Shown here one piece after another: positions 22,890 to 35,201 of a stretch of 64,000 bases of DNA (position 1 is the first letter of the stretch; every line of letters starts with the position of its first letter). The notes under the pieces are model-generated. The model saw only the letters and a list, made by a program, of their open reading frames with translations. It was not told the origin of the DNA and searched no databases. Made by a program: the position numbers and the translations under genes. Source of the DNA: Theocolax elegans (Eukaryota; Arthropoda; Insecta; Hymenoptera; Cerocephalidae); assembly GCA_026168455.1 (NCBI GenBank), contig CM047426.1:71451986-71515985 (forward strand), in the 5' to 3' direction.

Positions 22890-23625
22890 GGCTATTATTA
22901 ATTAAAGAATACATACAAATGTATACAAATATTTTACAAAGTTTACTTGCATCAGTCTGCATATACGAATTATTATACTGGATAAGTTTATTTAAAATTA
23001 CAATTAATATTTCTTTGTTGTTTATTAGTAGCTTACTGTAGACAACTACGTTCTAATGAAAAATAGCAATGAATAACATTTATAATTAATTAACAAAACT
23101 AAGAATACCTGCAAGTGTCACTCGAGTCTGACAGTTATTTCTATAACCATTACTAAAGTAGTTAAATATATAGGAATATTGAATATTGAAATATTTGTTC
23201 TAAAAGTTCGGTTAATATTTTTTTTATTTTTATTAAAAAATAATGAAGAATAAATTTTTATACAAGAGTATACTAATTAAAGAATACATATAAATGACGT
23301 TACACATTCTGAATTATTTTACAGAGTTTACGTGAATCAGTGAATCGTATAAGAATTATTATATTGGATAAGTTTATATTAAATAAATTTAATAATTCTT
23401 TGATTTTTATTAGTAGCTTTATAATAGAAAACTTTTACCTTTACTTGCATGAAGATTAACAATAAAAAATATTTATAACTAAATAAGTCACAATTAAGAT
23501 TACATGCAACTGTCTAGAGTTTGGCTGTTATCTTATAAACATTACTAATTAACTTAAACATAGACGTAGTATAAACTTTTAATATTTTTTTTACAAGTTA
23601 GGTTAATATTTTTCCATATTTCAAT
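22890..23625 (+). repeat. Diverged satellite-like units, piece 3
   Basis: Two imperfect units of about 400 bp share CATTCTGAATTATTTTACA, TTATATTGGATAAGTTTAT, TTATTAGTAGCTTACTGTAG and GTGTCACTCGAGTCTGACAG with pieces 1 and 2. A short continuation resumes after the next element at about 24262. Confidence 0.6.
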
Positions 23626-23629
23626 AATT

Positions 23630-24259
23630 CCCTAGCGGAAATAATCATATGCGTATAATGTTTCTAAATAGTTAATAAAAGTTATTACCTTTTATTAGAT
23701 TTTTATAACACTTTATAAAGTGCGGATTTTGGACTCTAGTAATAGTTTAAAAAATTTGGTAATGTTTATAAGATTTTATTAGTTGTTTTTAAAATTTCGT
23801 AAATATTTCTAAACTTTATTAAGTTTTATTAGATTTTTGAATTTTCGAAAATATCGTGAAAAACGACAAAATGACACCAATAGAAAACTGTTGCATTTTC
23901 CTGTATTTAACTATTTTTAGTTGATTTTAAGTGATGTATTTTTTTTGTAAAAAACAGAAAAGTTATTAATAAAAGATAGCTATTGATAAATGTTCATAAA
24001 AATTCTAAATACTTATTTACTGTATATAATAATTTAAAAAAGTTATTAGTAGTTATTAGCTTTTTTCAGCTCGCACATTTCTTTTGCTTTTGAAAAAAAT
24101 CTAAAAGCTAATAAAATCTAGCAAAAGCTAAGAAAAGCTAATAAAAGTTATAAATTCTTACTAACTATTAATAGAGTCCAAAATCCGCATATTATAAATT
24201 TATTATAAAATTTATTAGCTTTTATTAGCTCTTTCTGGAAGAATAAATTTCCGCCTGGG
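23630..24259 (-). mobile_element. AATAAAAGCT-rich TIR element, copy 2
   Basis: This is the reverse-oriented counterpart of 9732-10340. It has the same CCCTAGCGGAAATAATCATA and CCCAGGCGGAAATTTATT ends and a collinear interior. It interrupts the satellite-like array. Confidence 0.75.
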
Positions 24260-24393
24260 TTAAAAAGAAAAACTTATTTTACAAGAGAATATACTAATTG
24301 AATTACTTTTTAATACGAGCATAGTGTATATATATATATATATATATGTAAAATATTACTCACTCAGAGCTATTAATTATTGCTATTAATTAG

Positions 24394-24543
24394 TTTTCGG
24401 CGAGATTTTTCGTTATTTGCTTATATCTATCGTAAAAATGGGCATTGGACACTAAAACTCCGGCTTCTTGCATGATTTTATAGTAGAAATTATATCCTAG
24501 AGTTTGGTAAGGATCCGCCGTTTTCCAGAGGGTGCTCTCCTTG
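24394..24543. mobile_element. Solo arm of a CAAGGAGA-family foldback
   Basis: TTTTCGGCGAGATTTTTCGT through GGATCC and GCTCTCCTTG matches the right arm of the complete member at 24788-25461, and TTA follows it. The other arm is missing. Confidence 0.65.
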
Positions 24544-24787
24544 TTAGTCCCAAATATATAAAAAACCCCAACACCTAAAAAAATACTAATAAATCGGACA
24601 GAATTACGAAAAATAAAAAAAATTATAACATAAGTTAAGGCACCGCCCAGACTTATAATTACTACCTGAAAAAGTACTAAAAGACTAAAAGACTAGTCTG
24701 AAAAAAATCTATTAACTAATAAACATAAATAACAAATTAAAAAATTACTTCCTTGAAAAATCTGCTTCTAAAAAGCCACACCACTTA

Positions 24788-25461
24788 CAAGGAGAGGTCA
24801 CACCCTCTGGAAAACTCCTTACCAAACTCTAGGATATAATTTCTACTATAAAATCATGCAGAAAGCCGGAGTTTTAGTGTCCAATGGCCATTTTTACGAT
24901 AGATATAAGCAAATAATGAAAAATCTCGCCGAAAAAACCGTTGAGTTTGAATGCTTATAACTCAGAAACAATTAAAGATGTACGTATAAACTAAGTATTG
25001 AAAGAAAGCTGAGATCGAGTAGATACGTTTTAAAAAAAAGGAAGCTTAAATATTTTAATATGGTCAAAAGTTATGGAAGAAATAAGACTTAGACGAAATT
25101 TTGGGCTAAAAAAATTATTAAATTGTAACTTTAAATTTTCGATAAAATTTTGGCTAATTCTTATTTCTCCCGTAACTTTTGACCATATTAAAATATTTGA
25201 GCTTCCTTTTTTTCAAAACGTATCTACTCGACCTCAGCTTTCTTTTAAAATTTAGTTTATACCTACAACTTTAATTGTTTCTGAGTTATAAGCGTTCAAA
25301 CTCAACGGTTTTTTCGGCGAGATTTTTCATTATTTGCTTATATTTATCGTAAAAATGGCCATTGGACACTAAAACTCCGGCTTTCTGCATGATTTTATAG
25401 TAGAAATTATATCCTAGAGTTTGGTAAGGATCCGTTTTCCAGAGGGTGTGACCTCTCCTTG
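24788..25461. mobile_element. CAAGGAGA-family foldback, member 2
   Basis: The ends CAAGGAGAGGTCACACCCTC and its inverse are flanked by TTA at 24785-24787 and 25462-25464. The element is self-complementary throughout, with a centre near 25125. It shares the terminal CAAGGAGA and a GATCCGTTTTCC motif with the member at 13404-14083, but the arm sequence differs. The small ORF inside is an incidental product of the palindrome. Confidence 0.85.
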
Positions 25462-25464
25462 TTA

Positions 25465-26029
25465 AATTATTATCCCCAAACTACTGACATCTCTATAGTG
25501 ACAATACTTACTTATTTATATCATGAAACTACTTTTAATCAAGGTTGTGTACTTATGAATATTCGTATACATGACCGGGCGACTACCGGTGCGTGTGACT
25601 TCTTGAGAGTCTGAGATCCTCGGCGTGGTCTCCTCGCGCGTTGTGAGCCATATTGTGCGTTGCGATTTACATGTTGCCTCAACCAAAGTACCTGGCTGTT
25701 ACTCGAATTTTGTATCGGCTGTCTCAACAAAATATTTGGTTGACACACCTAAACTCTTCTCAAAAAAATCGATTTGTTCTCACAACTACTATAACTTTAG
25801 TTGAGACATATTCATACAAATACTTTGGTTGTGACAACCAAAGTTATGGTTGTTTCAACTAAAGTTTTCTTTCCGTGTACATTATCTTTATGGAGTTATG
25901 TTTAATTAATAAAAAAGATTAATAAATGCAGTATCGCAACAAATAAATGTAATAAACAAAGTGTACAAGTTTTTGTAAATTTCAACATTACATATGAGGA
26001 TGATTCGAATCAACTGAATTTAAATTATC
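25465..26029. other. AT-rich DNA with a short perfect palindrome
   Basis: Positions 25823-25843 form a perfect 10-bp stem around a single base, within a stretch rich in CAACCAAAGT-type words. CCGTGTAC at about 25873 resembles the end of the CACGGAGAAAAA MITE group. There is no gene. Confidence 0.35.
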
Positions 26030-26465
26030 CGGTGGCGCAGGCGATAAGCTGCAAGGGCTTCTACTCGGAGGATCGTCGGTTCGAATCTCCATCTCGGACT
26101 TTTGTTTCTTTCTGATGATTTTCATAAATATTATTTGTCTGTATTTCAAATTGTACATAATAAAGTAAATATAATAATAAACTAAATGTATAACGGACGT
26201 TAAAATGTAAACATATGAAAGTACAAATTTATTTTTAATTCGACTCTTTCTATAGAAATAATAAAAATTATTAACTATGTTTTCTAATAAAACTTGCTAC
26301 GTCAATAAAGTAAAATTTGTACATTTCAAATTTTACTACAAAACATAGCAATTTTTACTAAAAGTACAGTATGTCCACCGATTACTATGTTTTATAGTAA
26401 TTTTTATTAGAATTTTTAATAATTTTTATTATACATTTTTCTCAGTCTAGAATATTAGTTTCCTG
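26030..26465 (+). mobile_element. tRNA-headed SINE-like element
   Basis: The first 70 bases contain TGGCGCAGGCG (A box) and GGTTCGAATCT (B box), and the outer bases TCCG and CGGA can pair like an acceptor stem. The rest, from about 26105, is present in inverse orientation at 36245-36510, which shows that the body is a dispersed repeat. The end reads ACATTTTTCTCAGT. The tRNA head plus a body seen elsewhere supports a SINE, though the body has its own short palindromes. Confidence 0.55.
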
Positions 26466-26811
26466 TACACTATTTCGCAATTATATAAAGTATTAGCAAT
26501 TTCTAATAATTTTAGGATTTGTCGAACGAGTATCGCATTGTATGTTTGTATGAAAAAACTCATTCTTCTCTTTATTAAATTTTATAACTTTGCTACACAA
26601 ATTGGATATTTTAGAAAGTATGTTAAAAGTAGTTCTTGCTGATGCTGTTATAGAAAATAATATTAATATAGGCTTTTATAGTGAAGAAGCGACAGTGAAA
26701 TTGTAAATATATTCGATTTCGAATACAATGTTGAACATATAACGTACTTAAAATGCGCAATTTTTTCTATCTTTCGAAAATTCAAGGTATACCATTAAGA
26801 TATTAGCGGTA

Positions 26812-27016
26812 CACGAAGAAAAATTTTCTAGTAAGAATTACAATGTTGTTTCGTAATGGAAAAATAGATTTGAAAAATGATAAAAATTATTATGTTTTGG
26901 AGGAAAATTTACTACACGTCCTGTAAATTTTCCTAAATAAAAAATAGTAATTTTTATTATTTTCCAAGTCTGTTTATTCATTACTAAATATGTAATTTTT
27001 ACTACAACTTTTTTCT
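26812..27016. mobile_element. Small MITE of the CACGGAGAAAAA group
   Basis: CACGAAGAAAAATTTTC at the left and TTTTTTCTCCGT at the right form short inverted ends. The interior contains inverse copies of TAAAAATTATTATGTT. Related termini occur at 33552, 33963, 35095 and 36247. Confidence 0.4.
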
Positions 27017-27089
27017 CCGTTTGCTGATCGTTATTCTTTATCGATGGGATAAAAAAATATTTACCATTTTTTAACTATGGCAATTTAAA

Positions 27090-27334
27090 CGATGGATGTA
27101 GTATAGATGATTTTCTTTTAGTTTCTGGTTTGAGTGCCTATCTTTATTCGTTTCCGAGTTATAAGCGATCAAAGTGGAAGTAATTTTTATTGAAATTATT
27201 ATTAGATGTTGAATAGCTTTTGTAGAAGTGTCTATTGGAAAGAAAAAACTAAGCTTTCTTCAGATTTCTATATTACAAAAGATATACCAATGTTAGGATA
27301 AGATCCGTTTCCCGGAGGTCAAGTACTCCCCTTG
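27090..27334. mobile_element. Solo arm of a CAAGGAGA-related foldback
   Basis: TTTCCGAGTTATAAGCGATC and the end GATCCGTTTCCCGGAGG...CTCCCCTTG match the arm layout of the elements at 13404 and 24788. Only one arm is present. Confidence 0.55.
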
Positions 27335-27348
27335 TAAGAAGAATACAC

Positions 27349-27850
27349 CTTCAGAGGATGACGGAGCTATAGTCTCCGCGGCTAGCCGCTCAATGCAGTG
27401 GCGCTGTGGTTAAATGGCAAATTCGACAATAAACGTACTTCAAACATAAATTTTAAAAATTACTGTTATTTCGGGCTGCTGTAAGGTACTTCCCCCCTAG
27501 CTATGACTAAAACTAAGATAACTATGTTATTACACTTGGTAGCAAATGTTTATTTTTTTTAAAGAAGTATATATAATACGAGTAACTATACTCTCAACGC
27601 CGGATGACGTACAAGACGTATTTCACGTTTTTTTAAAAATATTAAGATTTGCTGCCAAGTGTAATACTAGGTTTACATTAATTTTAGTCATAGGTAGGGG
27701 GCAAGTACCCTACAACAGCTCAAAATAGCTGTAATTTTTAAAATTTATGTTTGAAGTATGTTCATCCTTGAATTCGCCATCAAACCGCACCGCCACTGAA
27801 ATCAAGCTACTATCGACGGAGGTAATAGCTATAGCTCCGACATCCCCTTC
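27349..27850. mobile_element. Foldback element of about 500 bp, family D
   Basis: Arms of about 190 bp (27349-27535 and 27655-27850) are inverse copies that share GAGGATGACGGAGCTATAG-type ends and an AGTTTTAGTCATAGCTAGG-like middle. The centre carries an oligo-T run. There are no ORFs of note. Confidence 0.65.
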
Positions 27851-28380
27851 AGATTGACATATGAAATAAAATGTAACATCTCGAAAAATTTCAATTGTTT
27901 TTATTTAAATAAAAAGAATATAATATACATTAAAATAATTTCACAATTTTTATTATTTATTAATAATTAATTCTAAAATTCAAACAGCATTATTTAGGTC
28001 TTTCAGTCCATTAACCATAAAAAATAAAATATTAATTATAAGAAAGTAAAGTAATAGAACTTTAATAAAATTAAAAAATTGGGCACTCGCGCTGACTTAC
28101 AATCACCACCGTAGATTAATAGTGGAATTCTCAAAAAAATGTTGAATTATTAACTACAGGATCAACATTACCTCCTTTTATGAAGATGTCCTTTAAAAAA
28201 TGCAAACTTAATTTAAAAAATAATACAAAAACTACCCATACTACGGACTAATAAAACATTTTCTAAAAAAACCTGACTGCACTCATGAATATCTAAACTG
28301 TAATTATTGACGTTTTGAGCAAGCTTCTGTGCTTTTTCACAGTTGAAGGTGTTATCTTTACTAATATCCTTTCCTTTAAG
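27851..28380. other. Anonymous AT-rich DNA
   Basis: No feature is recognised. Confidence 0.3.
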
Positions 28381-28658
28381 AGGTGGCAAACCCGGTGAGT
28401 TACATCTGAGCGAAAAAAAGATAATTATTGCATTTATTTAAAAACATATGCAATTTTATGCAAAACCCAAATACAAAGGCACTATAAGATAATGAAATAA
28501 TAAGTAATTCTACAAAACTCCATTAAGGTCATTACAGCAAGGACACCTTATAAAATTTCTGTATCGAAAATGTACGATTTTCCGTAATTTTTCGGTATAA
28601 TAAATGCAATAATTATCTTTTTTCGCTCTGTCGGTAATCCACCAGGTATGTCACCTCC
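28381..28658. repeat. Inverted repeat with 58-bp arms
   Basis: The left arm 28381-28438 and right arm 28601-28658 are imperfect inverses sharing AAAGATAATTATTGCATTTA and a degenerate GGTGACATACC-like end. This may be a small MITE. Confidence 0.5.
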
Positions 28659-29683
28659 ATTAAAATTTTTTTTTAATTCCAATATTATTTTTTATATATA
28701 TTTAATTTAAGTGCAACATTTATAGACTAAATAGGTTATACCTATTAGATTTTCTATAGTTAATTTTAACTAAAAATATAAACAAAAATATAAACAAATG
28801 TAGTTATGCGAAAATTCGAATTTTCGCACTAAATATGACGAGTCATTTTAGTCAATTTGAGCAAATTATTTATATAGTCTACATTGATGTAACGTGAAAA
28901 TTTCCATTATTCTATTATAAATTTTCCGTAATACCAGTTACGCATTAATAAAATTTATATTAATTAATAAAAATTAAATCTTTTTAATAATTAGCATTTT
29001 TTCGATTTGAATAAGTTAGATATGCTACTCCTTAAATTAAAGTGATACAAATTCACTTATATTTAAAACATAGGTTAAGTTAAATGTATAATTTAATTTT
29101 CTGACATATTTAAATCGAAAAGTTGGACTTTTGCTAAATTTTCAGAGTCTAGTCGAGCTTAATTTGTACAAGGCATTTATTGATCGCGTCCGACCTTTGC
29201 GAATCTCGGCAGACACAGGAGAGACTTGCTGGGGGCTTCGTAGATCGCAAGATTTACGCTAAAATTTTATTGTGTTGTATATAAACGTCTGGTGTAGTGA
29301 TTTAGTTAGACTATATCATGATTTTTGAGAAAGTTAATTGATTTATGTGGTAGACGTTGCGTACATTCTTGAATTAAAAATTTGTTCTTTTTTGTATTTT
29401 GTTGTTAATTTTGTATTTAATTTATATCATAAGTGTGTTACAAGTAAAAAATAAATTTTTTTCGCCCATATTTGTAGTGTCATCTATATCGTTAGCAAAT
29501 AACCAGTTTTTTTAATTTGGTAATAATACTCCATCGGTGTTGTAGTATGCTGTTTTATATACAAACGTTCTGAAACTACCTTTCCAGAAACAGAGGGCGC
29601 ATTAATTTTGTGCAAAACTTTCATCAACCTCTCTTGATAATTCTCATCTTCATTTACCCCTGTTTACGTTTAAGCGTAATATT
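28659..29683. other. AT-rich DNA upstream of the 29.7-kb ORF
   Basis: It contains no repeat that I can match elsewhere in the window. A TATATAAA box lies at 29278-29285, about 440 bp before the start codon of the ORF at 29725. This is suggestive only. Confidence 0.3.
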
Positions 29684-29724
29684 GTGCGCGCGCATTTATC
29701 TCTCAGTCGGACAAACGTCGTTGA

Positions 29725-30114
29725 ATGGAGCGGGTCTGGAGGCGTGTCCAAAACTCCGGTCGTCGTGGTGTTGCTACTGCAACATCCACAAGCAGTAACA
29801 ATGCAAGTATTGAAAATACAAAACTTAACAGATCAGTCACAGGCGGTGATCCACAACAACACTTGGCCCAAGAAGAAAATCAATCATCAAGAGGTAGAAG
29901 TAATAAAAAAAATAAAGGCCCTCAAAAAATTGTATGTGGATGTCAGGAGCAGCCATGTACGGTCCATCCAGTCCTTATTAGAATGCGCAAGAATCAACGA
30001 CCTCAACAACCTAACTGCAACTGTCCCCCAGAATCTCATCCTTGCCCTCATCTTGTTAAATCAACTGGATCGAGTCGTATTAGGAGGTACACGATTTCAC
30101 AGCTGCACGATTAA
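29725..30114 (+). CDS. Small Cys/His-rich basic protein, unknown
   Basis: The frame encodes 129 residues that I do not recognise. The N-terminal half is Ser/Asn/Gln-rich and basic, with a lysine cluster (SNKKNKGPQK, about residues 59-68). The C-terminal half holds two similar Cys/His clusters, CGCQEQPCTVH and CNCPPESHPCPH, about 26 residues apart. Both have the form C-x-C-x(4-6)-C-x(1-2)-H and could bind zinc. The final residues are Arg-rich. The composition and paired motif look more protein-like than other short ORFs in the window, and the sequence is not obviously repeated here. A 178-codon frame (29684-30220) overlaps it fully in another register and lacks such motifs. This could be a real small gene, an exon of a larger host gene or a transposon gag remnant. 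Confidence 0.4.
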   Translation: MERVWRRVQNSGRRGVATATSTSSNNASIENTKLNRSVTGGDPQQHLAQEENQSSRGRSNKKNKGPQKIVCGCQEQPCTVHPVLIRMRKNQRPQQPNCNCPPESHPCPHLVKSTGSSRIRRYTISQLHD

Positions 30115-31960
30115 TACTTTCGGAATGTTAAGGAACCTTATGCAACATTATGATTTTCCTCATTTTATAATAATTTCCGTTTATAATTTTTCATTATTAA
30201 TCAACGCTGCAGCTCTATAACATACGTGTATATGTTATGCATGGTTAGCATACTTTTGAAAAGTCATTGCACACAATGTTTTAATTACAAATAATTTATT
30301 TTGCATTAATTGTAGTCACATCAATTGATACACTTAAGTGAAAAACATTTACAAAATCTTTCATTATTTGCTGTTTTACTTTCAAATATAAATATGTATC
30401 TTTCATTTACTACAAACTAAAATTAATCATCGCTGTGTTTATTTGTAAAGATTGCTAAACTGACTCAATAAGGCTAGTAAATACATGCGAATATACAATA
30501 AATATATACGTATTATATGTTATTGTATATAATTCAAATAGTTATTTTTTAACTAATATGAATAGTTGCTACCTCGTATGGATGAAATTTTGTAATAGTA
30601 ACATTTTTCGACGTGCTAAAAATATATTAAAAGTATGTTTTGACGCACGCGCGCGCGCATGTGTGTGTTTGTATATAACGTATACTATCTTATTTTTTAA
30701 ACTACTTTATCGATATCGGTCAGGTTGGGCGTATAGTTCTCTTTCTGAGCCAATTTTCAGATGATATTTTTGATTCAGACCAAATGCACTTCGTAGAGTA
30801 TAAAAAAATCTATGCACTCAATTTGGGTTTTTCTTTACACCTCTGAAACGACTTAGTCGCATGTGCTACAAAAATCATGGTAATAGAACTTAATAGTGGT
30901 TATATACTGTAAAAATTTCAAGTAATTCTATAGACTAGCTTTTGCTAAATTAATAATAATCCAAAAAAATTAGTTTTCTATTTTAAACGCATTCGGTTAT
31001 CAAAAGCTATCAATTCACTTGAAATTTTGGAAAAGTTAATCTTTATGGTATTACAATGATATGTATCTTTTTCAGTTGAAAAGATTTGTAATTAAAGAAA
31101 GTGTTAAGTATTATTTATTTCTTTTATGAAATTTTTTATTACTCGCATATCTCTAAATGTAATCCGTCAAACAGATTGTAATATTGCACAAATTGCGGAA
31201 CATGTGGGTCTTAAAAACAATTATAATTTAAAATGCGATTCTTCTGAAAAAATATTTTTTAAATTAAAACATGCTTTAAAATAATAACATTCATAGCTTT
31301 ATGAAAGCTTCTTAGGAACATGTTTTGAGGTGTTTTCAATATCTAAATATTGCACTTTTTGATGCAGAAAATGCATTAATTTGTCCGAAAACAGGTGAAC
31401 GTTGAATTCAAATGATTAGTATATCATTATTTTTTAAATTTGTCATATTCAAATTACGACATATTTAATTATATTTTTAGAGTATTTTCGCTTGTGTTCG
31501 ATTAATTTATTGTGTTTAATTAAATTTAATATAAAAATAATAGCGATAAATTAATTTTGAAGAAGCTGTGCTAAAGAATTGTTCTTGAAATTATACTTCT
31601 TAAAATACATTTCCCTATGTGGATTACAATGGATATTATTATAATAGAAATCGTTTACTATTTAATATAGGTAATAAATAGATTGTTATAATAGAACACC
31701 CATATTTATCATCCCTATAAAACGCTTTTTCTCACAGTTTATAACCATTTGCTTTAGTGAAAATAAAATATTTTTATTATAAATTATTTATATAAATTAT
31801 TCTTCTATTTTGAGAGCTATTTTTAACTTATAAACATAATAAATCAACTTTGAGTTGAATTATATTGAAGTGCTATTAAGAATGGGCAGCTAGAAAATAT
31901 AATAAAATTGCATTTGTACTCGTAATGTGATGAAACGCTTTCTCACCCATTTTTTAACAC
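30115..31960. other. Anonymous AT-rich DNA
   Basis: I see no gene. There is a short alternating purine-pyrimidine run (CGCGCGCGCATGTGTGTG) at about 30648-30668. Confidence 0.3.
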
Positions 31961-33169
31961 TTAAGGTAAAAGTACCAATTACTGGACACCTAAGGATAGA
32001 CATTATGTTTAATGTATAGTTTGTTGAAAAATATACACAAAATTAAAAACTATTAGTTCTAATAAAAAGTATTTGCTTTATAGCGTGTATTGCATTGCAA
32101 ACGCACTAATCTTCATGTTTAATTTTCATAATGTAAATGAAAATACAATTGATGACATTGAACCAATATCTGGACTAACAAAACGTGATGGTACCTCTGT
32201 CCGAATGCATACGTCCCGATAACTGTACGTAACTTTACCATGCTGTAAATGATAATTTAAAAAGCAACTGCACCATAATAAATAATTAATAAATACGTAA
32301 AATCTGTGCAGAGAATATAATTATTTACTAATTAATGTATAAAGTGTTTTACGAAGGAAAGTATATAAAGTAAAGTAAAGGTTAAATAAGAAACTTATAT
32401 TAAATACGTTTATTACAAAATTTTAACAAATTTAACAATGTATGAATGTTTCTGATTAATATTTACACACTTATATTAATATTAAATGAATAAACTGAAA
32501 CAGTTATTTTAATATGCAGTATTTAATTATAAAATTTGTAGGTTAACTTTGTCTTATTCTAAATTTACTAATTTTTCTTACATACAATATATTTAATTAA
32601 TATGAAAAACAACTAAATACATTATAGTATAAATAAATATAACTGTAAAATAGTTAATACTTACTCAATTCTTTAATGAATAAATAATAATTTAGAACAA
32701 AAGTCGAGATCATGAGAAATTATTACACTGGTCAGTTACTAGGGCAAACCTCGATAGAGCGTACCAAATAATATAAACTATATTTTTAATAAAAAAAAGT
32801 ATAAAGCAGCAAAAATGTATTGTTTATTATTAATTATAGTACATTAAAAATTATGTTTATGCATTTTTTAGATGTTATAACTAATAAATATATCCCAAAT
32901 CGCCTTAAGCGTGCACGCAAATTTCTTAGCAAATCGTTCAGAAAATCCGTTATTTTAGTATTGTGAACATCAATAGTCAAATATTGATTTTTTATATAAA
33001 TTAAAACATAACCGACATAAAACTTTTTTTCGTTTAAGCTAACGAATATTCAAAGTATTTAAATATATTAAATACGTTTACATGTCTGCTCTCATAATTT
33101 TGCAAAACGTAATTTTCCATTCGTGTCCAGCATCTGGGACTTGTCCAGTCATTGGTACTTTTACCTTAA
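31961..33169. mobile_element. 1.2-kb TTAA-flanked element (piggyBac-like, non-autonomous)
   Basis: TTAA at 31961-31964 and 33166-33169 bound inverted ends reading GGTAAAAGTACCAATTAC and, from the right, GGTAAAAGTACCAATGAC. The matching continues to TGGAC. The interior is AT-rich with no ORF, so it is a deletion derivative or a MITE that relies on a transposase encoded elsewhere. It is unrelated in sequence to the TTAA MITEs at 7485 and 37668. Confidence 0.75.
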
Positions 33170-33551
33170 TAGAATGGTCATAACCTCAAAACATTCGAAT
33201 AAAGTTTCACCTTTCCGGTAACAATAAACTTCAAAATTCTTATAGTTCCGAATGGATTTTAATGTTTTCGTTTGATTTACAACCAATGTTTGTTATATTT
33301 CCAGTATTTACGAAGATATATGCAATTTTATTATCTTTTTCACTTGTTTATTTTTAATAGACATTTAATAGCACATGTTACGTGTGCCAACACATCACTT
33401 ATAGTATATTAATACAACATGCATAAATTAAATATAAACAACAAAATGCTGATGTTAAATCAATCCAATAATCCAATAACCCAAATCGGAGCACGACCGC
33501 CGGTGCACAGTAAAGAACAAACTGCTGACGTCGAGTTCATCGAGCTCAAAC
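33170..33551. other. Anonymous DNA with a GC-richer patch
   Basis: The patch at about 33487-33550 is GC-rich relative to its surroundings. No gene or repeat is recognised. Confidence 0.25.
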
Positions 33552-35106
33552 ACGGAGAAAAATGAATAGCTAGATTAACGAAATTAGTTGTCGTAGTAAC
33601 GAATTTAGTGGTTACGGAGAAATAACAAATTTTTATTGCTAAATTTACAAACTGTCAGTTGCTAGTTACATTAATTTTTATTACTGTTATTGCAACAAAA
33701 ATTTACTGCTGATTTAGCAAACGATGCGGTTACTAGAGCAAGTATATTCGTTGTAACAACTGATGTATTTATCATTAAAGTTGTAGATTTTTTTACTTTA
33801 ACAATAGCTTTTAATTGATATTTGTGTATAGTTACTTTTATAATAAAAATTATACACAAATTTCGAAAACAATTCAAACTGTAATAGATGTCAAAAGATC
33901 TTTCAAAATTTTTTTGTGACTCTACATTTTTACTTTCCGATTCTTTTGACGAAATAAACATACACGGAGAAAAAAATGTTAATAATCACTAGATTTTCTG
34001 CGACTCAATACTAAACATTTTATTAAATTCAAGATGACGGGAAAAGTTTATTAATAATTAAGAAGCATAATACTCAGTAAACAGTTTTTTTACGTGCTGA
34101 ACTTAAATATATAGTATTGAATAAATATATAGTACTGAATATAAAGTATTATAAATCATGATCTGATTTCTCTTTATATTTAAAAAATCTATTTAACGTT
34201 GATTTGCAATCTTGGTAAAAAATATCGGAGGTTTAACTGCAACGTGAATTGTGGGTTAGCTAGGTTATGTTTACCAAGAATTGCACTTACGCGCAAAATA
34301 GCCAAATATGTATGATACAATTATAAAAATAAACTTAGGTTGTTAGGATCTGACTGTTTGTTGGTAATCGTTGTATATTTTTGTTTATTGATTAGTCATC
34401 ATAGTCAGATGCGTAGTCACACTTGCAATACATACCCTAATAGCACTGTCCGCCTCGAAGACGTTTTTAAAACGTTTTTAAGCGTTTTAAACGTTTTAAA
34501 AACGTCTGATAACGTATTTAAGACGTTTTGTGCTGGCAGGGACGTACTTACATATATGATTACTCGTGCATAAGTACGCGTTTTTTTGTAGCATTTTTTA
34601 AAATATAGTTTTATTTTATTTGTTACTTACATTCTCAATACTCATATTATAAAGCACAATAAATACTAATATAGTTCAAACCGAGATTCAAACTAATGTT
34701 AGGTAAAGATTGACGTTCGTTCTCCGTGTTGATGTCTGCGATTTTCGCAACCTTTTGTATTAATTAAAACTACCACATTTTTGCAAGAAACAGCAATTCA
34801 TGTCACAGCTTTAGCTAAATGAAACTGTTAAACTTACAACAAAATCATCGATACATAATTTTGACGTTTTCAGCAGTAAGTTGTTGTAATAATAACAATT
34901 AATTATGTTACACGAACAAAAAAATTGTTTGAAAATAAATATTTTTCTTTTAGCGATACGTTCACTGCTAATACAATTATAAAATTGTGCTGCAGTTCAC
35001 CGTGTAATAAACGGAATCAAATTTTTCGCTAAGAATATCAAAATAATTGTTACGACTAAGTAGCAAATCAACATTGCTGAATTTCGTACATTATTTTTCT
35101 CCGTGA
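33552..35106. mobile_element. Possible CACGGAGAAAAA MITE region
   Basis: CACGGAGAAAAA occurs at about 33552 and 33963 in one orientation, and its inverse TTTTTCTCCGTG at about 35095-35106. Either 33552 or 33963 could be the left end of an element closing at 35106. Inside, 34462-34535 is a tandem run of ACGTTTTAAA-like units next to GTGCTGGCAGGG. There is no credible gene. Confidence 0.35.
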
Positions 35107-35201
35107 ACGACAAGGAGTAATGCTGACTCTCGGGTCACCGACACCGCCCCGCTGACGCTCTCGCGGAGCCGTTGCAACACCGCACGAGAAAACGATACAC
35201 A

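Noticed and set aside
27395..27440. A-box-like TGGCGCTGTGG, possible tRNA
   Set aside because: No B box or T arm follows, and the segment is part of a foldback arm.
29684..30220. 178-residue ORF overlapping the Cys/His ORF
   Set aside because: It is longer but has no domain-like features, and its internal Met-rich start and composition look incidental. I kept the 129-residue frame instead.
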